The position numbers and the translations under genes were made by a program. A DNA stretch of 64,000 nucleotides from Unio delphinus (Eukaryota > Mollusca > Bivalvia > Unionida > Unionidae). Numbering within the stretch: position 1 is the stretch's first letter; the number at the start of each line of letters is the position of its first letter. Shown piece by piece: positions 53,201-64,000 of this stretch. The DNA is taken from assembly GCA_029339505.1 (NCBI GenBank), contig JAQISU010000081.1, positions 15,909,001 through 15,973,000 on the forward strand, given 5' to 3'. The notes beneath the pieces were generated by a model. The model was not told where the DNA came from. It searched no databases and was given only the letters and a program-made list of their open reading frames with translations.

Positions 53201-53424
53201 TTATATTACAAGCATTATAATACATTATGTTGTGATTGACATATCTATTTTTTGGATGAAAGACAGGCATCATAGATTTTAATCTGTCTTCTCCAGATCC
53301 ATTATTTCACATTTTATGGCAAAATTAGGGAGGGAAACTTTTATCCTCATTTTCCATGGATGATGTGCACTCATTTTGGAACTTTATTATGGGATGATGC
53401 TCTATCTATCTGTCTGTTTGTCTG

Positions 53425-53472
<48 letters not shown>

Positions 53473-54015
53473 CTTACCTACCTACCTACCTACCACATGA
53501 TATCACATATGATGTAGTGACTACATATTCTAAATGTATTCCAGAGTATTTTCACTGTTTCACATTTTTGTGAAATAAAATCAGCATGCTTTGTCATGTG
53601 ACAAGCATCTTAAATTTGTATTCATTCAAATGGAAATTTATGAAACAAACATGCAAGATAAAGATTTTCTCTGTTTGCACTGGAAAATTGCAGTCTATGC
53701 TGTCTGTGGTTTCGTGTGCATTGTATATGAATTAATATACTGTAATATATTTTTCAGTTAACACTGGCTTATGTTCTAGATTTTAATAAAATGTAACAAC
53801 TAAAAGAGATACATGAAAATATGTCAATTTAAATATGTGAACATTATCTGAATGTTTATGAAAACATCAACATCATCAAGGCAAAATGTGCAGTTTACAT
53901 GTTTTGTTAAACTTTTGAAAGATAGCATGCATGGAGCACACTGCTTTCTTCAATATCAGCATCTGTTACTTCTCCATAAATTTTGCATTTATTATAAATT
54001 AAATAAAACTAATCA
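50238..54015 (+). other. Probable long 3' UTR of the long isoform and adjoining DNA
   Basis: After the stop codon, 3.8 kb follow that are almost free of interspersed or tandem repeats, in contrast to the introns. Candidate polyadenylation signals AATAAA occur at about 53,573 (gtgaaataaaatcagc), 53,785 (tttaataaaatg) and 54,001 (aaataaaactaatc). A (TATC)n/(TACC)n run lies at about 53,400-53,494. The UTR is inferred from repeat sparsity and signals. Confidence 0.45.
53398..53494 (+). repeat. (CTAT)n / (CTAC)n microsatellite
   Basis: TCTA repeats turning into CTAC repeats at the right end. Confidence 0.95.
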
Positions 54016-55394
54016 AATATGATTTTGTTTTGTTGTTTTATGTGTTGTCTTTTTATATCCTTGAAATAATTAACAATTTTGTTATCCAGTTAATGGTAAC
54101 TATAGTGGAAATCCTCCAGTTATGTGCAAACAAATTTTTCTTCTGTTTGTCCAGTAGTTTTGGGAATCACCTGAGGCTCAAGTGATTGTTATAGATAGTG
54201 CCTGTACGATTACATTTAGTGACAAGTGAGGATTAAATGGTAATGATACAAATGTCCATAGGTTTAACATGTGGCTGACACATGGGGGTCAAAATAGTAT
54301 TGTAACATTGAAGGTACATTGTAACTTTGTTACAAGTGGTTGACCTGAATAATTGATAAATATATACATGAAGTTTCATATAAAAATTAACATAGGTTTA
54401 CATTGAGAGACTTGGGGGTTAAATGGGATATAAAATGTTAACTTGAGGACTGTTATAGGCCATTTTAATTTTAAACAATTTTTTTTGGGGGGGTCAAATG
54501 GAAAATGTAGTATTAGATTGTTAGATACTATCCAACAGCTGCTATTTGGATCACTATCCAATACACACATTGGTCACTCTGAAATTCATCACTTTTTGAA
54601 TGCTATTCAACACACAGTGATTACTATCCAACACTCGCATTTTGAATACCATCGAAAACACCACTGTTTGAGTACTATCCAATGTATACCTTCTTTTTTA
54701 CTCTAAAGGAACCAATTTTGCTTATTGTCCAGCATCCCATACATACTGTCCAACATGCTCTATATCGTAAGCAAAAACACTGCACCTATATCCAACTAAT
54801 AGGGTAGCAGTGTATATACATGACTATCAGACACAAGTAAGGCTAGGATAGATTGCGTATATAGTTGCACTTTACACACAAACATGACAGGCTTTTTATA
54901 AGTTTGGTTGGGTTATGAACATAGACATACAAAACATGACATGAAAGGTAATTGTAGGCAATGCTTTTGAATAGTATCTCTCTTCTAGCGATCTTGGTGG
55001 TCCTCAAAATGCTGTTGGAATATTTGTGAAGGGCTCTTTTCTCACCAAAAGTGAATTTTGATTTTAGGTATGCCAAAAGTGAATTTAGTGTCGTCTTGCA
55101 TTTCTGTATTAAGAATATTAAAAAAAAAGTTTGGAACAACTCTGTGCCTATGGTTTTTGTATAAATCAGATATTGAGAGTATATTTATAATTTAGTAAGG
55201 AGGGGTTACGGGAGAAGAATATAATTAAAGATTATATCCAGTTATTTCCAAGGAATGTAACAAGTATTATTTTAATCAGTTTTTGGTACATTGTCCTAAT
55301 GTTTGGTGCATAATTACCCACTTATTCTTGTTCACTGAAGGGGTCGTTTTCAATCAGATACTGTATTGTGCACTATGCCGCTGATAGTCTGGAC
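54016..55394. other. Intergenic DNA with a loose 35 bp repeat
   Basis: No gene. Between about 54,520 and 54,690 a phrase of the type ttgaatactatccaacacac recurs about five times with heavy divergence. A G-rich run lies at 54,483-54,493. Confidence 0.5.
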
Positions 55395-55565
55395 TTATGA
55401 CTATGTCATGTCAGCAGTGTGGCAGTTATAGCGATGTCTAGCAATGAGACTTCTTGCTGCAGACACGTTGTATAACCACCCAGTCACGTTATTCTGACAC
55501 CAGGCCAACCAGTCATAACACCAACAACTTAATGATGAGCGCCCAGCAAGGCAGCTGCATGTACA
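55395..55565 (-). mobile_element. SINE fragment, reverse orientation
   Basis: The complement reads gcagctgccttgctgggcgc, ggttggcctggtgtcagaat, aacgtgactgggtgg and gctagacatcgctataactg. These are the body of the SINE family at 39,931. The tRNA-like head is absent. Confidence 0.8.
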
Positions 55566-55594
55566 GTTTATATAAATCTTCGATATGCATCTGC

Positions 55595-56360
55595 AACATA
55601 TTCCTTCAGTTGATGACGAACCTTTTAGTAGAATGATTATAGATTGTGTCGGTCCCTTACCGAAGACCAAGTTAGGCAACCACTATTTCTTGACCATAAT
55701 GTGTGAGGCCACAAGGGACATTTCTTTTGAGGAATATGAAAACTAAAACTGTAGTAAAACTTTGATAAAGATTCTTTAATAATGTTTGGGCCTTCCCATA
55801 TCTGCCCAGTCTGATCAGGGGTCAAATTTTATATCTGGTATTTTATTCATGAATTAGGCATCCTAAATGTAAGCATTCTGTCTATTACCCTGAACGTTAA
55901 GGTGCTTTGGAAAACTTTCAATAGACTTTGAATAATTTAATTCGGTTATATTGCTTTGACACAGTAAAAGAATGGGATGAGGTGTTGGTTTGATGTTGTT
56001 AAGGAATCAATTCAATAATCAGTTTTTAGTCCTTTTGAACCATTTGTTAAACATAGTTTCCGTAGACTACTTAAGTTATGAAAATAGAAACTTCTTTCAG
56101 CAGAAGATTCAGACATTAATCTTGACTTTGTCTCTGATTTCAATTATAAGATGTTAAGGGCTTGTGAAACAGCAAGACCAAAACTTCACTCGACAAAGCC
56201 AAATATGGAAATTATATAAAATAGAACAACAAAGGAAAGAAGTAGAGCGTCTCATGGAGAGTTTCCGGTCTGGATCTTGGTGTGAGGTTTGGCTTATTGT
56301 CACACTATGTTTTCTCAGTATCTCCGCTACTCCATCGATCTATCTTTAACTTGGTCTTCC
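55595..56360 (+). pseudogene. Ty3/Gypsy integrase remnant
   Basis: The translated start reads MIIDCVGPLPKTKLGNHYFL followed by TIMCEATR, a recognisable Gypsy integrase catalytic-core phrase with the first catalytic Asp. Further on, separated by stops and frameshifts, come KTKTVVK, NNVWAFPYLPSLI and, near 56,190, LHSTKPNMEI with a TKERS phrase resembling the integrase C-terminus. It is clearly dead. The reverse transcriptase is not upstream. Confidence 0.75.
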
Positions 56361-56415
56361 CCTTTTTTTTAAAGCCTGATTATTTGATATAAGCCTGCGC
56401 TGCGGGTAGTTGGGG

Positions 56416-56591
56416 TCAGAGGCGTAGCTAGGGGTGGGGTGGGCAGGGGGGGGGGGTACATATACATAATGGGCTTTGAAATAGGTTGTAACGGGTAATG
56501 GTGATTTTATTGATGAAAATAATGGGTTTCAGAGTTGAGGGGGGGGGGAATGAATATTGTCCCCGGGCGAAACACTCTAGCTACGCCTCTG
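56416..56591. mobile_element. hAT MITE with 15 bp inverted repeats and perfect 8 bp target duplication
   Basis: The element starts cagaggcgtagctag and ends ctagctacgcctctg, exact complements. It is flanked on both sides by gttggggt (56,408-56,415 and 56,592-56,599), a perfect 8 bp duplication as in hAT transposons. The 176 bp interior has G-rich runs and no coding. Confidence 0.92.
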
Positions 56592-56599
56592 GTTGGGGT

Positions 56600-59400
56600 T
56601 CATTCTATGAGGTGTCCAATCCTTCATTTCTTTGTATCTGAATTCAATCTAATAAATGGATGGATAGGTGTTGTTCCAGCCATTTCTCTGATCATCTTCA
56701 TCCTTATCCGATCCTTTTTGGTCTAGTTTACCGCTTTTCTTAAGAACTTGATATCATATGTGGTGATTGTTTGCACGTGCTTTATGTTCAGTGCCAAAGT
56801 CTATTGAATGCAGAGAGCTGGAATGAATATAATATTTATTAATTATGTTTTGTTTTCCATGGGGATATTTGGGTCTTTTAAGAAAGGCGGTTAATCGATA
56901 ATTTACATTATTGACTTTCTGAATTCTTGTTTTGGTTTCTCTGTCTATCCTATCTATATTCCTCCATGGTGACGAGATTTCCGAGGTATTTTAATTGATT
57001 TTACCTTGCTTTATTAATGTTAATGTTTATGGCATTGTCTTCCTGCTTGTCACCATTGTCTCTGTTTTGCTTACGTTGATTTTCATATCGGACTTTTGAC
57101 AGGTGTTGGTAAGGCGTGAACAATGAGTTTGAAGGTCTTTTTCTGTAGAGAGAAGTAAACTTTGGTCGTCAGAAAACAACAGTTCATTAGGTCTTCTAGT
57201 TGTGGATCTGTTTCTTTTGTAATTTCATCGATATAGATGACAAACAAAAAGTGGGATATAACACATTTTTGTCGCCCTCTAGATGTTACTGAAAATCAGA
57301 TTGATAGCCATGTGGTGGTTCTTATGGCATATTTGCTGACTTCATATATTGCTCGTATACTATCGAATAACTGTCCACGTATTCCGGAGTCCTCAAAAAG
57401 CATCTTCCACAATGTCTTTATGTTTACTCTACGGTCTTTTCTAGATCGATAAATGCTATTATATGGCTGTCTCAGTATGTTGTCTTAGCGCAATTATTAC
57501 ATTATACAACCTCTATTTATTTTAAAACTAAACTGTGCTTGGCAAACATTTACCTACGTGACTCAGGAGGGAACTATCTCTGCGTGTGCTGCAGTCTTTC
57601 TTGCATCCATTCGTCATCTAAACTGGCACACCAATAGCCTTTTGTCAGTCTTCAGATGTTCTATTGAATATGTCTATAAGCCATTTAACCCCTGATTCCA
57701 TACATGTTTTGTCTTCTTCTGCTGTTATTTCTTCAATTCCTGTAGCATTGTTGTTCAGGCTTTTCATAGTTGCTTCTATTACTTCTTGCTTCAGGACTTT
57801 AGGTTCAGGGTGGACCTTGTGTCTAAATGTAAAGGATGTCTTAGAGTCTCCTTGTTCGGACGTATACAGTAGATCATGATAGTATCCTTCCCCTCTTGCT
57901 TTGATCTTGGTAGCATCATATTGTAGCTGGCCGTGTTTGTTGTTTATTATTTCAGTTGGGTTAAAGGTATAGTATCTTAATCTCATAACCTAAGTTTATT
58001 CTTTTATTTAAAGTTTCTTGGGGACTCTTTGCAGAGTATGCTCAGGTATTATCCATCCATTTTCCATGATTCACCTGTCTCTGTCGTCACTGTTACTTTG
58101 GTGTCCGTTCTATCAACTCGGTTTTTGATGTAATCATCATCAATTTTGGTTGTGAGCCACGCTTAGTAAATTTTATTGGTTTTTTGTTATATTATTTCTT
58201 TTATCTGCGTATTCCATCGTCTTTTTTCTTCTTCTTTTATTCATATCCTCTTAAACATTATCTTCATTTTAGTTTCATGAGGTACATTGTTTCCTTATCT
58301 GATGGTTTGTATTAACGTTTGGCGAGAGTAAAATGAGAACAGGGCGATGATCAGTGTTTAGGCGATCACCGTTGAGTCTGTAACATGTTTCCTTTATGAA
58401 AGTCTCGTTAAGATAAAATCATTTCGTGAGGAATAGTCAAAATTATTTCATTTTTACCAGGTTCTTATTTGGAAGGTGTTGGTTATGTATAACTCATGTT
58501 CTGTACACATGTCCATAATGCGATGCCCATTTTCGCTGCACTCCATGGTGGTGTTACTATAGGAGCCAAGGTATGATACAATCCCATTTAGGGGCCCCGA
58601 GTGGCCGAGTGGTCTAAAGCGCTGTCCGTTACGGACCACTGCCATCTCACCTCTGTCTGTGTGTGTTCGAGTCTAAGATTCGGCAAATGTAGTTATGTGA
58701 AAAAGCTTGCCAGTCTCGTGGGTCGGTGGTTCTTTCCGGGGTTTGTCTGGGTTCTTCCTCCACCAATAATACTGGCCGCCATGTATAGCCTATATTGTGC
58801 TGACAAATGGCGTTAAACCATAAAAAACAAAAATAATCCCATGATGATAATATCATCTTTATAACTAATTATATTAATCGTTTTTGACAATTTGTCAACT
58901 AATTCGTCATTTTATTTTTGTCTATCAGTGCATGATGCACCTATTGGTATCAGTGTTGTGGATTTTTCTAACTCTTTAAGTCTTATCATTATAATAGTTC
59001 TAATATGTTATTTATCTCAGAAATTGTCTTAACCATGAATGGGTGGATGATAAAACCTTATCCACGTGAAGGTCTTTGATATTTTTCTACACCACTCCAG
59101 GTAAGTGTATAGTTATTTTTGTATTTCCTACGTTTGCATTGCTTTCCTGCTGCAATCAGAAATCCGCACGATTGAAAATGTGAACGTTTTCATAACTTCC
59201 ACAATTTCCGTCTCCTTATTTTGTAGTCCGCAAATATTCTAAGTTGCCATCTTTTCCATTGTGTTAGCGCGTAATCATTGTACATTGCAAGTTCGTTTAT
59301 TCTTTTGGTATGTCCGGTTATTTCTCTTTTTATTTCTCGGAGCAGTTTAGAATTCACTACCATCTAGCCTGGCCCGTTTTAGCTTCACCAAAGCCCCACT
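56600..59400 (-). pseudogene. Decayed LINE (endonuclease-reverse transcriptase), minus strand
   Basis: Read on the minus strand, the endonuclease domain leaves ENGHRIMDMCTEHELYITNT at about 58,470-58,530. The reverse transcriptase leaves KQEVIEATMKSLNNNATGIE (57,645-57,986 frame) and a catalytic LLFSDDQSLLLS at about 57,130-57,185, the FxDD box. The 3' part has an RIGHLIE phrase near 56,610. Stops and frameshifts are frequent. The order 5'-EN-RT-3' is kept. A SINE interrupts it at 58,591-58,834. The clade (RTE/Jockey/CR1 type) is undecided; the outer limits are approximate. Confidence 0.7.
58591..58834 (+). mobile_element. tRNA-derived SINE (Ser/Leu-like head), nested in the LINE
   Basis: Begins ggggccccgagtggccgagt plus ggtctaaagcgc, a type II tRNA-like head with A box, and has a B-box-like gtgttcgagtc. 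The tail (ttccggggtttgtctgggtt, cctccaccaataatactggc, cgccatgtata, ggcgttaaacc) is of a kind common in bivalve genomes. Flanks share aatcccat as a probable target duplication (58,580-58,587 and 58,835-58,842). Distinct from the SINE family at 39,931. Confidence 0.85.
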
Positions 59401-59439
59401 AGCCAGAACGTTTCGAGGTTACTTTTCCATATAAATGTT

Positions 59440-61150
59440 TTAGCAGTATGTTGATAGAAAATGCCGTGTTGATCATTCATTCTCTTTAGTTGTACATGTC
59501 CCACACAGTGAGGATTTAATCGATTGCATGCAATCAGAATTATAGTGACAGTTACTAAACCAATCTTTAGAATTCAGACATGATGAACACCCTGAACCAG
59601 AACCTTTAACATCAACAATCACATAAAAAAGTGAATTGAAACAACTGTTGTGTGAATATGATCCCTTATTTCATGATGTTCCAACACGAACAAATAAAAT
59701 TTACCATAACGTTGAAATTGTAGATTCCACATCTGTAAAAATGCAAGATGAATCTTCTCAAACAGGAGTGTTTGAAAAAAGAAATTGAAAATTGCTGGAG
59801 ATTTATTTCATACAACTAAGTAAAAATGACTGGTGTTCATCGTTTATTCTCGTGTCGAAAACCAGATGATACTTTCTTTATGTGTACTGACCATAGAAAA
59901 GTCAACAGTGTCACCAAAATGGATTAATTTCCAATGTCAAGATACGACGACTGCATTTACAAAATTGAAAATGCAAAAAACGTCACCAAGGTTGCCTTTT
60001 TGAAAATATTTTCTTGCAAATTCAGCTCACGGAAAGAGCACAATAAATTTCTACTTTTTAAACTCCATATTATTTTTTTTTATCAGTATAGAGAGATGCC
60101 GCTTGTTATGAAATATTCTCCGTCAACATTTCAGCGTTTAAAGAGCATGATAATATCTTTTTTAGATAACTGTGACCAGTACATCGATGACGTCATCATT
60201 TCATCGATACCTAGAAGGATTTTCGGAAATCATTCGCAAATTCTTTGATCGACTCATTGATGCAAATCTGATAATTCATTAATATTATATCGATGATGTC
60301 ATCATTTCATTGATACATGGAAGGATCATTTGGAAATCATTCGTAAATTCCTTGATCGACTCTGTGATGCAAATCTGACAATTAATTTAAGTAATAGCGC
60401 GTTTTGGCGTTATTGTCTTACATTTTGTTTTGACATATTGTGAGACCCGGTCAAGGTAATTATATACAAATTAACGTTGAGGCTATCTCTGAATGTCCAA
60501 TTTCATTAAAAAGCAGCTGATGCAGCAGTATTCCAATATGGCTATCGGTAATTTTGCTCCAGTTTTCCATAATTGCTGAACTCTGACCAATTGGTTGAGT
60601 ACATGAAAATCAAAATTTCATTATTATGACAAATGGCAGGAGGGCTTTTAGATAAATTAAGGGCCATACTTAGAGGTACATCATCTCTTCCAGCTCCAAA
60701 TTTCAGTCAATCATTTGATCATCTCTTCCAGCTCCAAATTTCAGTCAATCATTTGAAATGTCTGTTGATGCAGGTAATATTGAAATGGGTCGGGCATCGA
60801 TTTAAGATGACAAAATTAGTGTAGATCATCCAGTATGCTATTTTTCTAAAACAATATATACAAACACCTCATAAATTATCGCACAACTGGTAAGAAATAT
60901 TTGGCTTTGATATTGGCTATGCAAAACTTTGAAGAGTATATCAGTGCAGCTCCTTTTCCGATTTTATTGTATTCCGTGATCATAACTCATGTGCTGTCTT
61001 TAATAAAATGAAGAGAAAAAAAAACACTAAAGAAACCAGAGATTGTTGAGTTAGATTTTGATGTTCTAGGAATGTACGATTAACATTAGGCCCATCAAGG
61101 GACGATATAATCTGATTGCAGATGCTTTTTCACGTGTATTGCTCTAAGTA
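59440..61150 (+). pseudogene. Ty3/Gypsy reverse transcriptase-RNase H remnant
   Basis: Recognisable phrases in order, broken by stops: FFMCTDHRKVNSVTKMD at about 59,876, then YDDCIYKIENAKNVTKVAF at 59,943, MPLVMKYSPSTFQRL at about 60,096 and the catalytic YIDDVIIS box at about 60,180. The YIDDVII segment is followed by a second, near-duplicate YIDDVII-containing block at about 60,285-60,370. RNase H-like and tail phrases (FRDHNSCAVFNKMK near 60,975; DDIISDC-type end near 61,105) close the unit. It is dead. An internal 100 bp duplication explains the repeated YIDD box. Confidence 0.8.
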
Positions 61151-62529
61151 TATTTTACATAATTCATAAGACAGATCCCTATGCAATTCTTATTATGATA
61201 GCATCATGTATATTTGACTAATATGTTAAATGACTATTGTATAACACTTTCTTTTCTTTATGAGGGGAAGTTTAATGCATATCTATATTGTGTTTAACAT
61301 TTATCCGTGATTATATTTTGTATTTTACGTTAATGGTCATTTGAAAACAAATCTTTTAATAGCTAACGTATTTCCATGGTTGTGGGTTGTACTTTAAGAT
61401 AACATTAGCAAACATGTTGACCTTTTGACCTTGGAAAGGTCTGGAAATGAACTTATAATCCACATCTAGGTTATCTTGTTGTGTCTTAGGTTTTATAAGG
61501 CTATGCTCAGCATAATGTTATATAACTGTCTTAATATCAGTCTTTGTGAAATCACTTTTAGTTGTGTTCACTGATAATTTGAGAGAAATTATTTATTCAA
61601 GTTATTCATTGGAATTATAAATTGCTCACGGACATTTTGGATTAAGACACTACTCTGATATTATTAATAATTCATTCAAAGACATTCTCAATTATATTAA
61701 TGTTATACATCAAGATTCTTGATACATCTAACTATTTAAAACTATCAATATATCAGCACATTTAAGATTGGAATTTTTTCTGAATGCTCAATACTTTTTG
61801 ACTTGTAGTATAACATTTAGGATGTTTTGGGATTTAATTCACAATACCATATATTCCTTTTAAATGTTCACTTTATATCGTAGGAAAATAAACTGTTTGA
61901 TGAAAGTTGCTAAACATTTTATTTTTGCCTCTTGCTGTTATTTAGATCGTATAATCATAAAATAGATACATTCTTTCTGATGAATGTGAATTCCTATACT
62001 TTCTCAATTGGTTCGTTAGGTTTAAATTTTTCTCATTAATTTGGTTTTCTTGCTAATATATTTCAGTCCTATCTTTATGACTGTCTCACCAAATCTGTCT
62101 TTTCTTGCATAGCTATATACAGAACATAATGCCTTATCATTGAGACCGTAATTATGCCAGACTGATCAAACATGTCAGAATCATCTGAGGATGTTTTTAG
62201 TCTAGTGCTATTCAACTCCATGATATTTTTCAGTTTTTATGAAAGATGGGAAGAGGAGAAGGCCCTTGCATGCTTATAATTATGTTTGACACGTTGGTAT
62301 GTAATTTCAGTCTTCACTTTCATGTGTCCACATTTGTTCACACACTTTCTATTCAAACATTTTTGTCAGAAATGAAAAAGAAGACATTTCCAACTTGAGA
62401 AAAATGTTGCTTCATTTGAAAATGAATGTTTTAAATGAAAGCCGCGTCCTGTCATTAATATTTATAAAATTTGTATCTATCATGAGACATTTGCTCATCC
62501 ATGCATACATTACACCCAACCCATGATAT

Positions 62530-62531
<2 letters not shown>

Positions 62532-62590
<59 letters not shown>
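62532..62590 (+). repeat. (GA)n microsatellite
   Basis: An uninterrupted run of about 29 GA units. Confidence 0.97.
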
Positions 62591-62593
<3 letters not shown>

Positions 62594-63576
62594 AGCAAAA
62601 TGATATACATTCTAATACTCTTTATGCATATTTGAATTTGTTGGTCAAATTTGAATCTTGTTGGTTAGAATTAAAGGCATTTTTAAACAGCTGCATTTAA
62701 ATTTTCCTAATGATCGTAGCAAAGATCTAAATTAATCATTGTTTGGAGACAAAAACTCAAAATTTAAATGTCATTTTTTTTGTCTTAAGGGACATATATT
62801 TCAAACTTTACATGGACTTTAAACTTTATTAACTCCACAATAGGGTAAAATCATTCAGGTTTGTTATAGGCTTTTGATCAGATTTGTTTCCCCTTTTATG
62901 ACAATGCTTCAAAAGTCATATGAAAATTGTTATTAATGTTATTTTACGAGTTTTACTCAATCATCATTCAGAATTTATTATGGTTACTGAGGAATGGGGT
63001 GTTAATGGGAGTTGGTGGTGGTGGGGGCTGTTGATGGGAGTGAGTGGGGGGGATGTTGATGAGAGTTGGTGGAAGGAAGGTCCTTTTTGTTGTTAACAAA
63101 GTTATCAAGTCGTCTTCCTGCCTATGTTTTCATTACTTACCCAAAACTTTTCTTCTTTTCCATATGCTAGCAAATATATTATTCGTTGAATCTTCTGCTA
63201 ATTTATGAAGCATTATGAAAATTTCAAGATTGCTTATTATTTGGACCATCAAAAAGGGAACAAATTCTGGCCTGAAACGAAACATGAGATTGTTCAAAAC
63301 AATGACATTTAAGCCTCTCCTGCCAGCAGTCTCTTCAAAAATATGAAGTAAAATACTCTGCAAAATAGGGAATATAGAAAGACGATCACAAGATGATTCA
63401 AGCCAATAATATCAAACCATAACATTACTAAGAGAATCACCAGTAGGAGTTAGTTACATGACATGAGTTATGAAGTTTTAGAATTTGTGATTTTTTTCAT
63501 AACATTTAAAAACAATAAAATTCATCAGGATTATTACATTCACATCTCACAATATCATCTGATCACTCCACATCCT

Positions 63577-63772
63577 CTACAAAACAGGAAGACAATTTAA
63601 ATTTCTACAAAACAGGAAGACAATTTAAATTTCTACAAAACAGGAAGACAATTTAAATTTCTACAAAACAGGAAGACAATTTAAATTTCTACAAAACAGG
63701 AAGACAATTTAAATTTCTACAAAACAGGAAGACAATTTAAATTTCTACAAAACAGGAAGACAATTTAAATTT
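63577..63772 (+). repeat. Seven identical tandem 28 bp repeats
   Basis: The unit ctacaaaacaggaagacaat plus ttaaattt occurs seven times head to tail with no changes that I can see. The perfect identity suggests very recent expansion. Confidence 0.97.
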
Positions 63773-64000
63773 CATAAAACTGGCAACAAATCTGCCCTTT
63801 CATCATAACGAATTATGTAAAACTGAAATAGTAGTAGAAATGGGCTTCATGTAGGGTGGTGATGTTCTTAACTTACTAGTGATGGTGTTGGAGTATCCAT
63901 ACTTATCTCTAAATATATCTACATGGACAAATTTGTCTGAGAAACTTATCATAACAGCTATATCTAATATCTAAATGAATAATTTTGTGAATGTAGCCAA

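Larger units (their letters stand above)
61151..64000. other. Intergenic DNA, no gene seen
   Basis: AT-rich, with a GA run (62,532-62,590), a G-rich triplicated ggagttggtggtggtggggg-type unit (62,995-63,075) and the 28 bp array at 63,577. No exon or transposon coding is supported. Confidence 0.55.

Noticed and set aside
57645..57986. 113-codon minus-strand frame as a host gene
   Set aside because: It matches the reverse transcriptase region of the decayed LINE and is flanked by further LINE fragments in other frames.
63577..63772. CRISPR-like array (28 bp regular repeats)
   Set aside because: Units are contiguous with no unique spacers, in eukaryotic DNA; it is a simple tandem repeat. The same applies to the 42 bp array at 36.7 kb.

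Overview
The window looks like AT-rich nuclear DNA of an animal, most probably a bivalve or another mollusc. The evidence is spliced host exons with GT/AG introns, many minisatellites, tRNA-derived SINEs whose tail resembles one common in bivalve genomes, and decayed Ty3/Gypsy, LINE, hAT and pogo elements. The species cannot be fixed from sequence alone.

Region 1 (1 to about 13,710) is the right-hand part of an intronless virus-like element of the Polinton-like/adintovirus-like kind. Its left end lies outside the window. On the minus strand a very large open frame runs off the left edge. It fuses a family B DNA polymerase to a superfamily 1 helicase and begins with six near-identical 20-residue repeats. 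Divergent from it are a small zinc-binding protein and an HNH homing endonuclease. A 1.5 kb non-coding island of inverted and direct repeats follows. Then comes a virion module: two small unknown genes, a 350 aa protein, a pVI/pX-like minor protein, the major capsid protein, a second pX-like protein with an MSGG|T site, an adenain-type cysteine protease, a repeat-bearing fibre-like protein, a two-helix membrane protein and a penton/minor-capsid-like protein. Most virion genes are preceded by a shared TTGAAAA box, often followed by CTAG, which I propose is a late promoter. No packaging ATPase or integrase is visible here; they may lie to the left. Every frame is open, so this is a young integration or an episomal genome joined to host sequence. 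The right edge carries an 18 bp perfect inverted repeat around 114 bp.

Region 2 (about 13,740 to 54,000) is host DNA carrying at least seven exons of one plus-strand coiled-coil gene that I do not recognise. All joins are phase-compatible. The gene has two alternative 3' ends. One is a 217-codon S/T-P-rich terminal exon at 34,873-35,526. The other is a pair of exons at 37,937-38,106 and 49,994-50,237, followed by a repeat-poor stretch that may be a 3.8 kb 3' UTR. The two alternative exons start in the same phase with similar coiled-coil sequence. The introns hold a 2 kb pogo-like transposon, a hAT-like MITE, a foldback MITE family, SINEs and many minisatellites. The largest cluster, 41.9-49.2 kb, includes about 58 copies of a 31 bp unit.

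Region 3 (about 54,000 to 64,000) is intergenic. It holds two plus-strand Ty3/Gypsy remnants (integrase, then reverse transcriptase/RNase H, in the wrong order for one element) on either side of a decayed minus-strand LINE. The LINE carries a nested SINE, and a hAT MITE with a perfect 8 bp target duplication lies at its edge. Microsatellites and a 7 x 28 bp tandem array complete the region.
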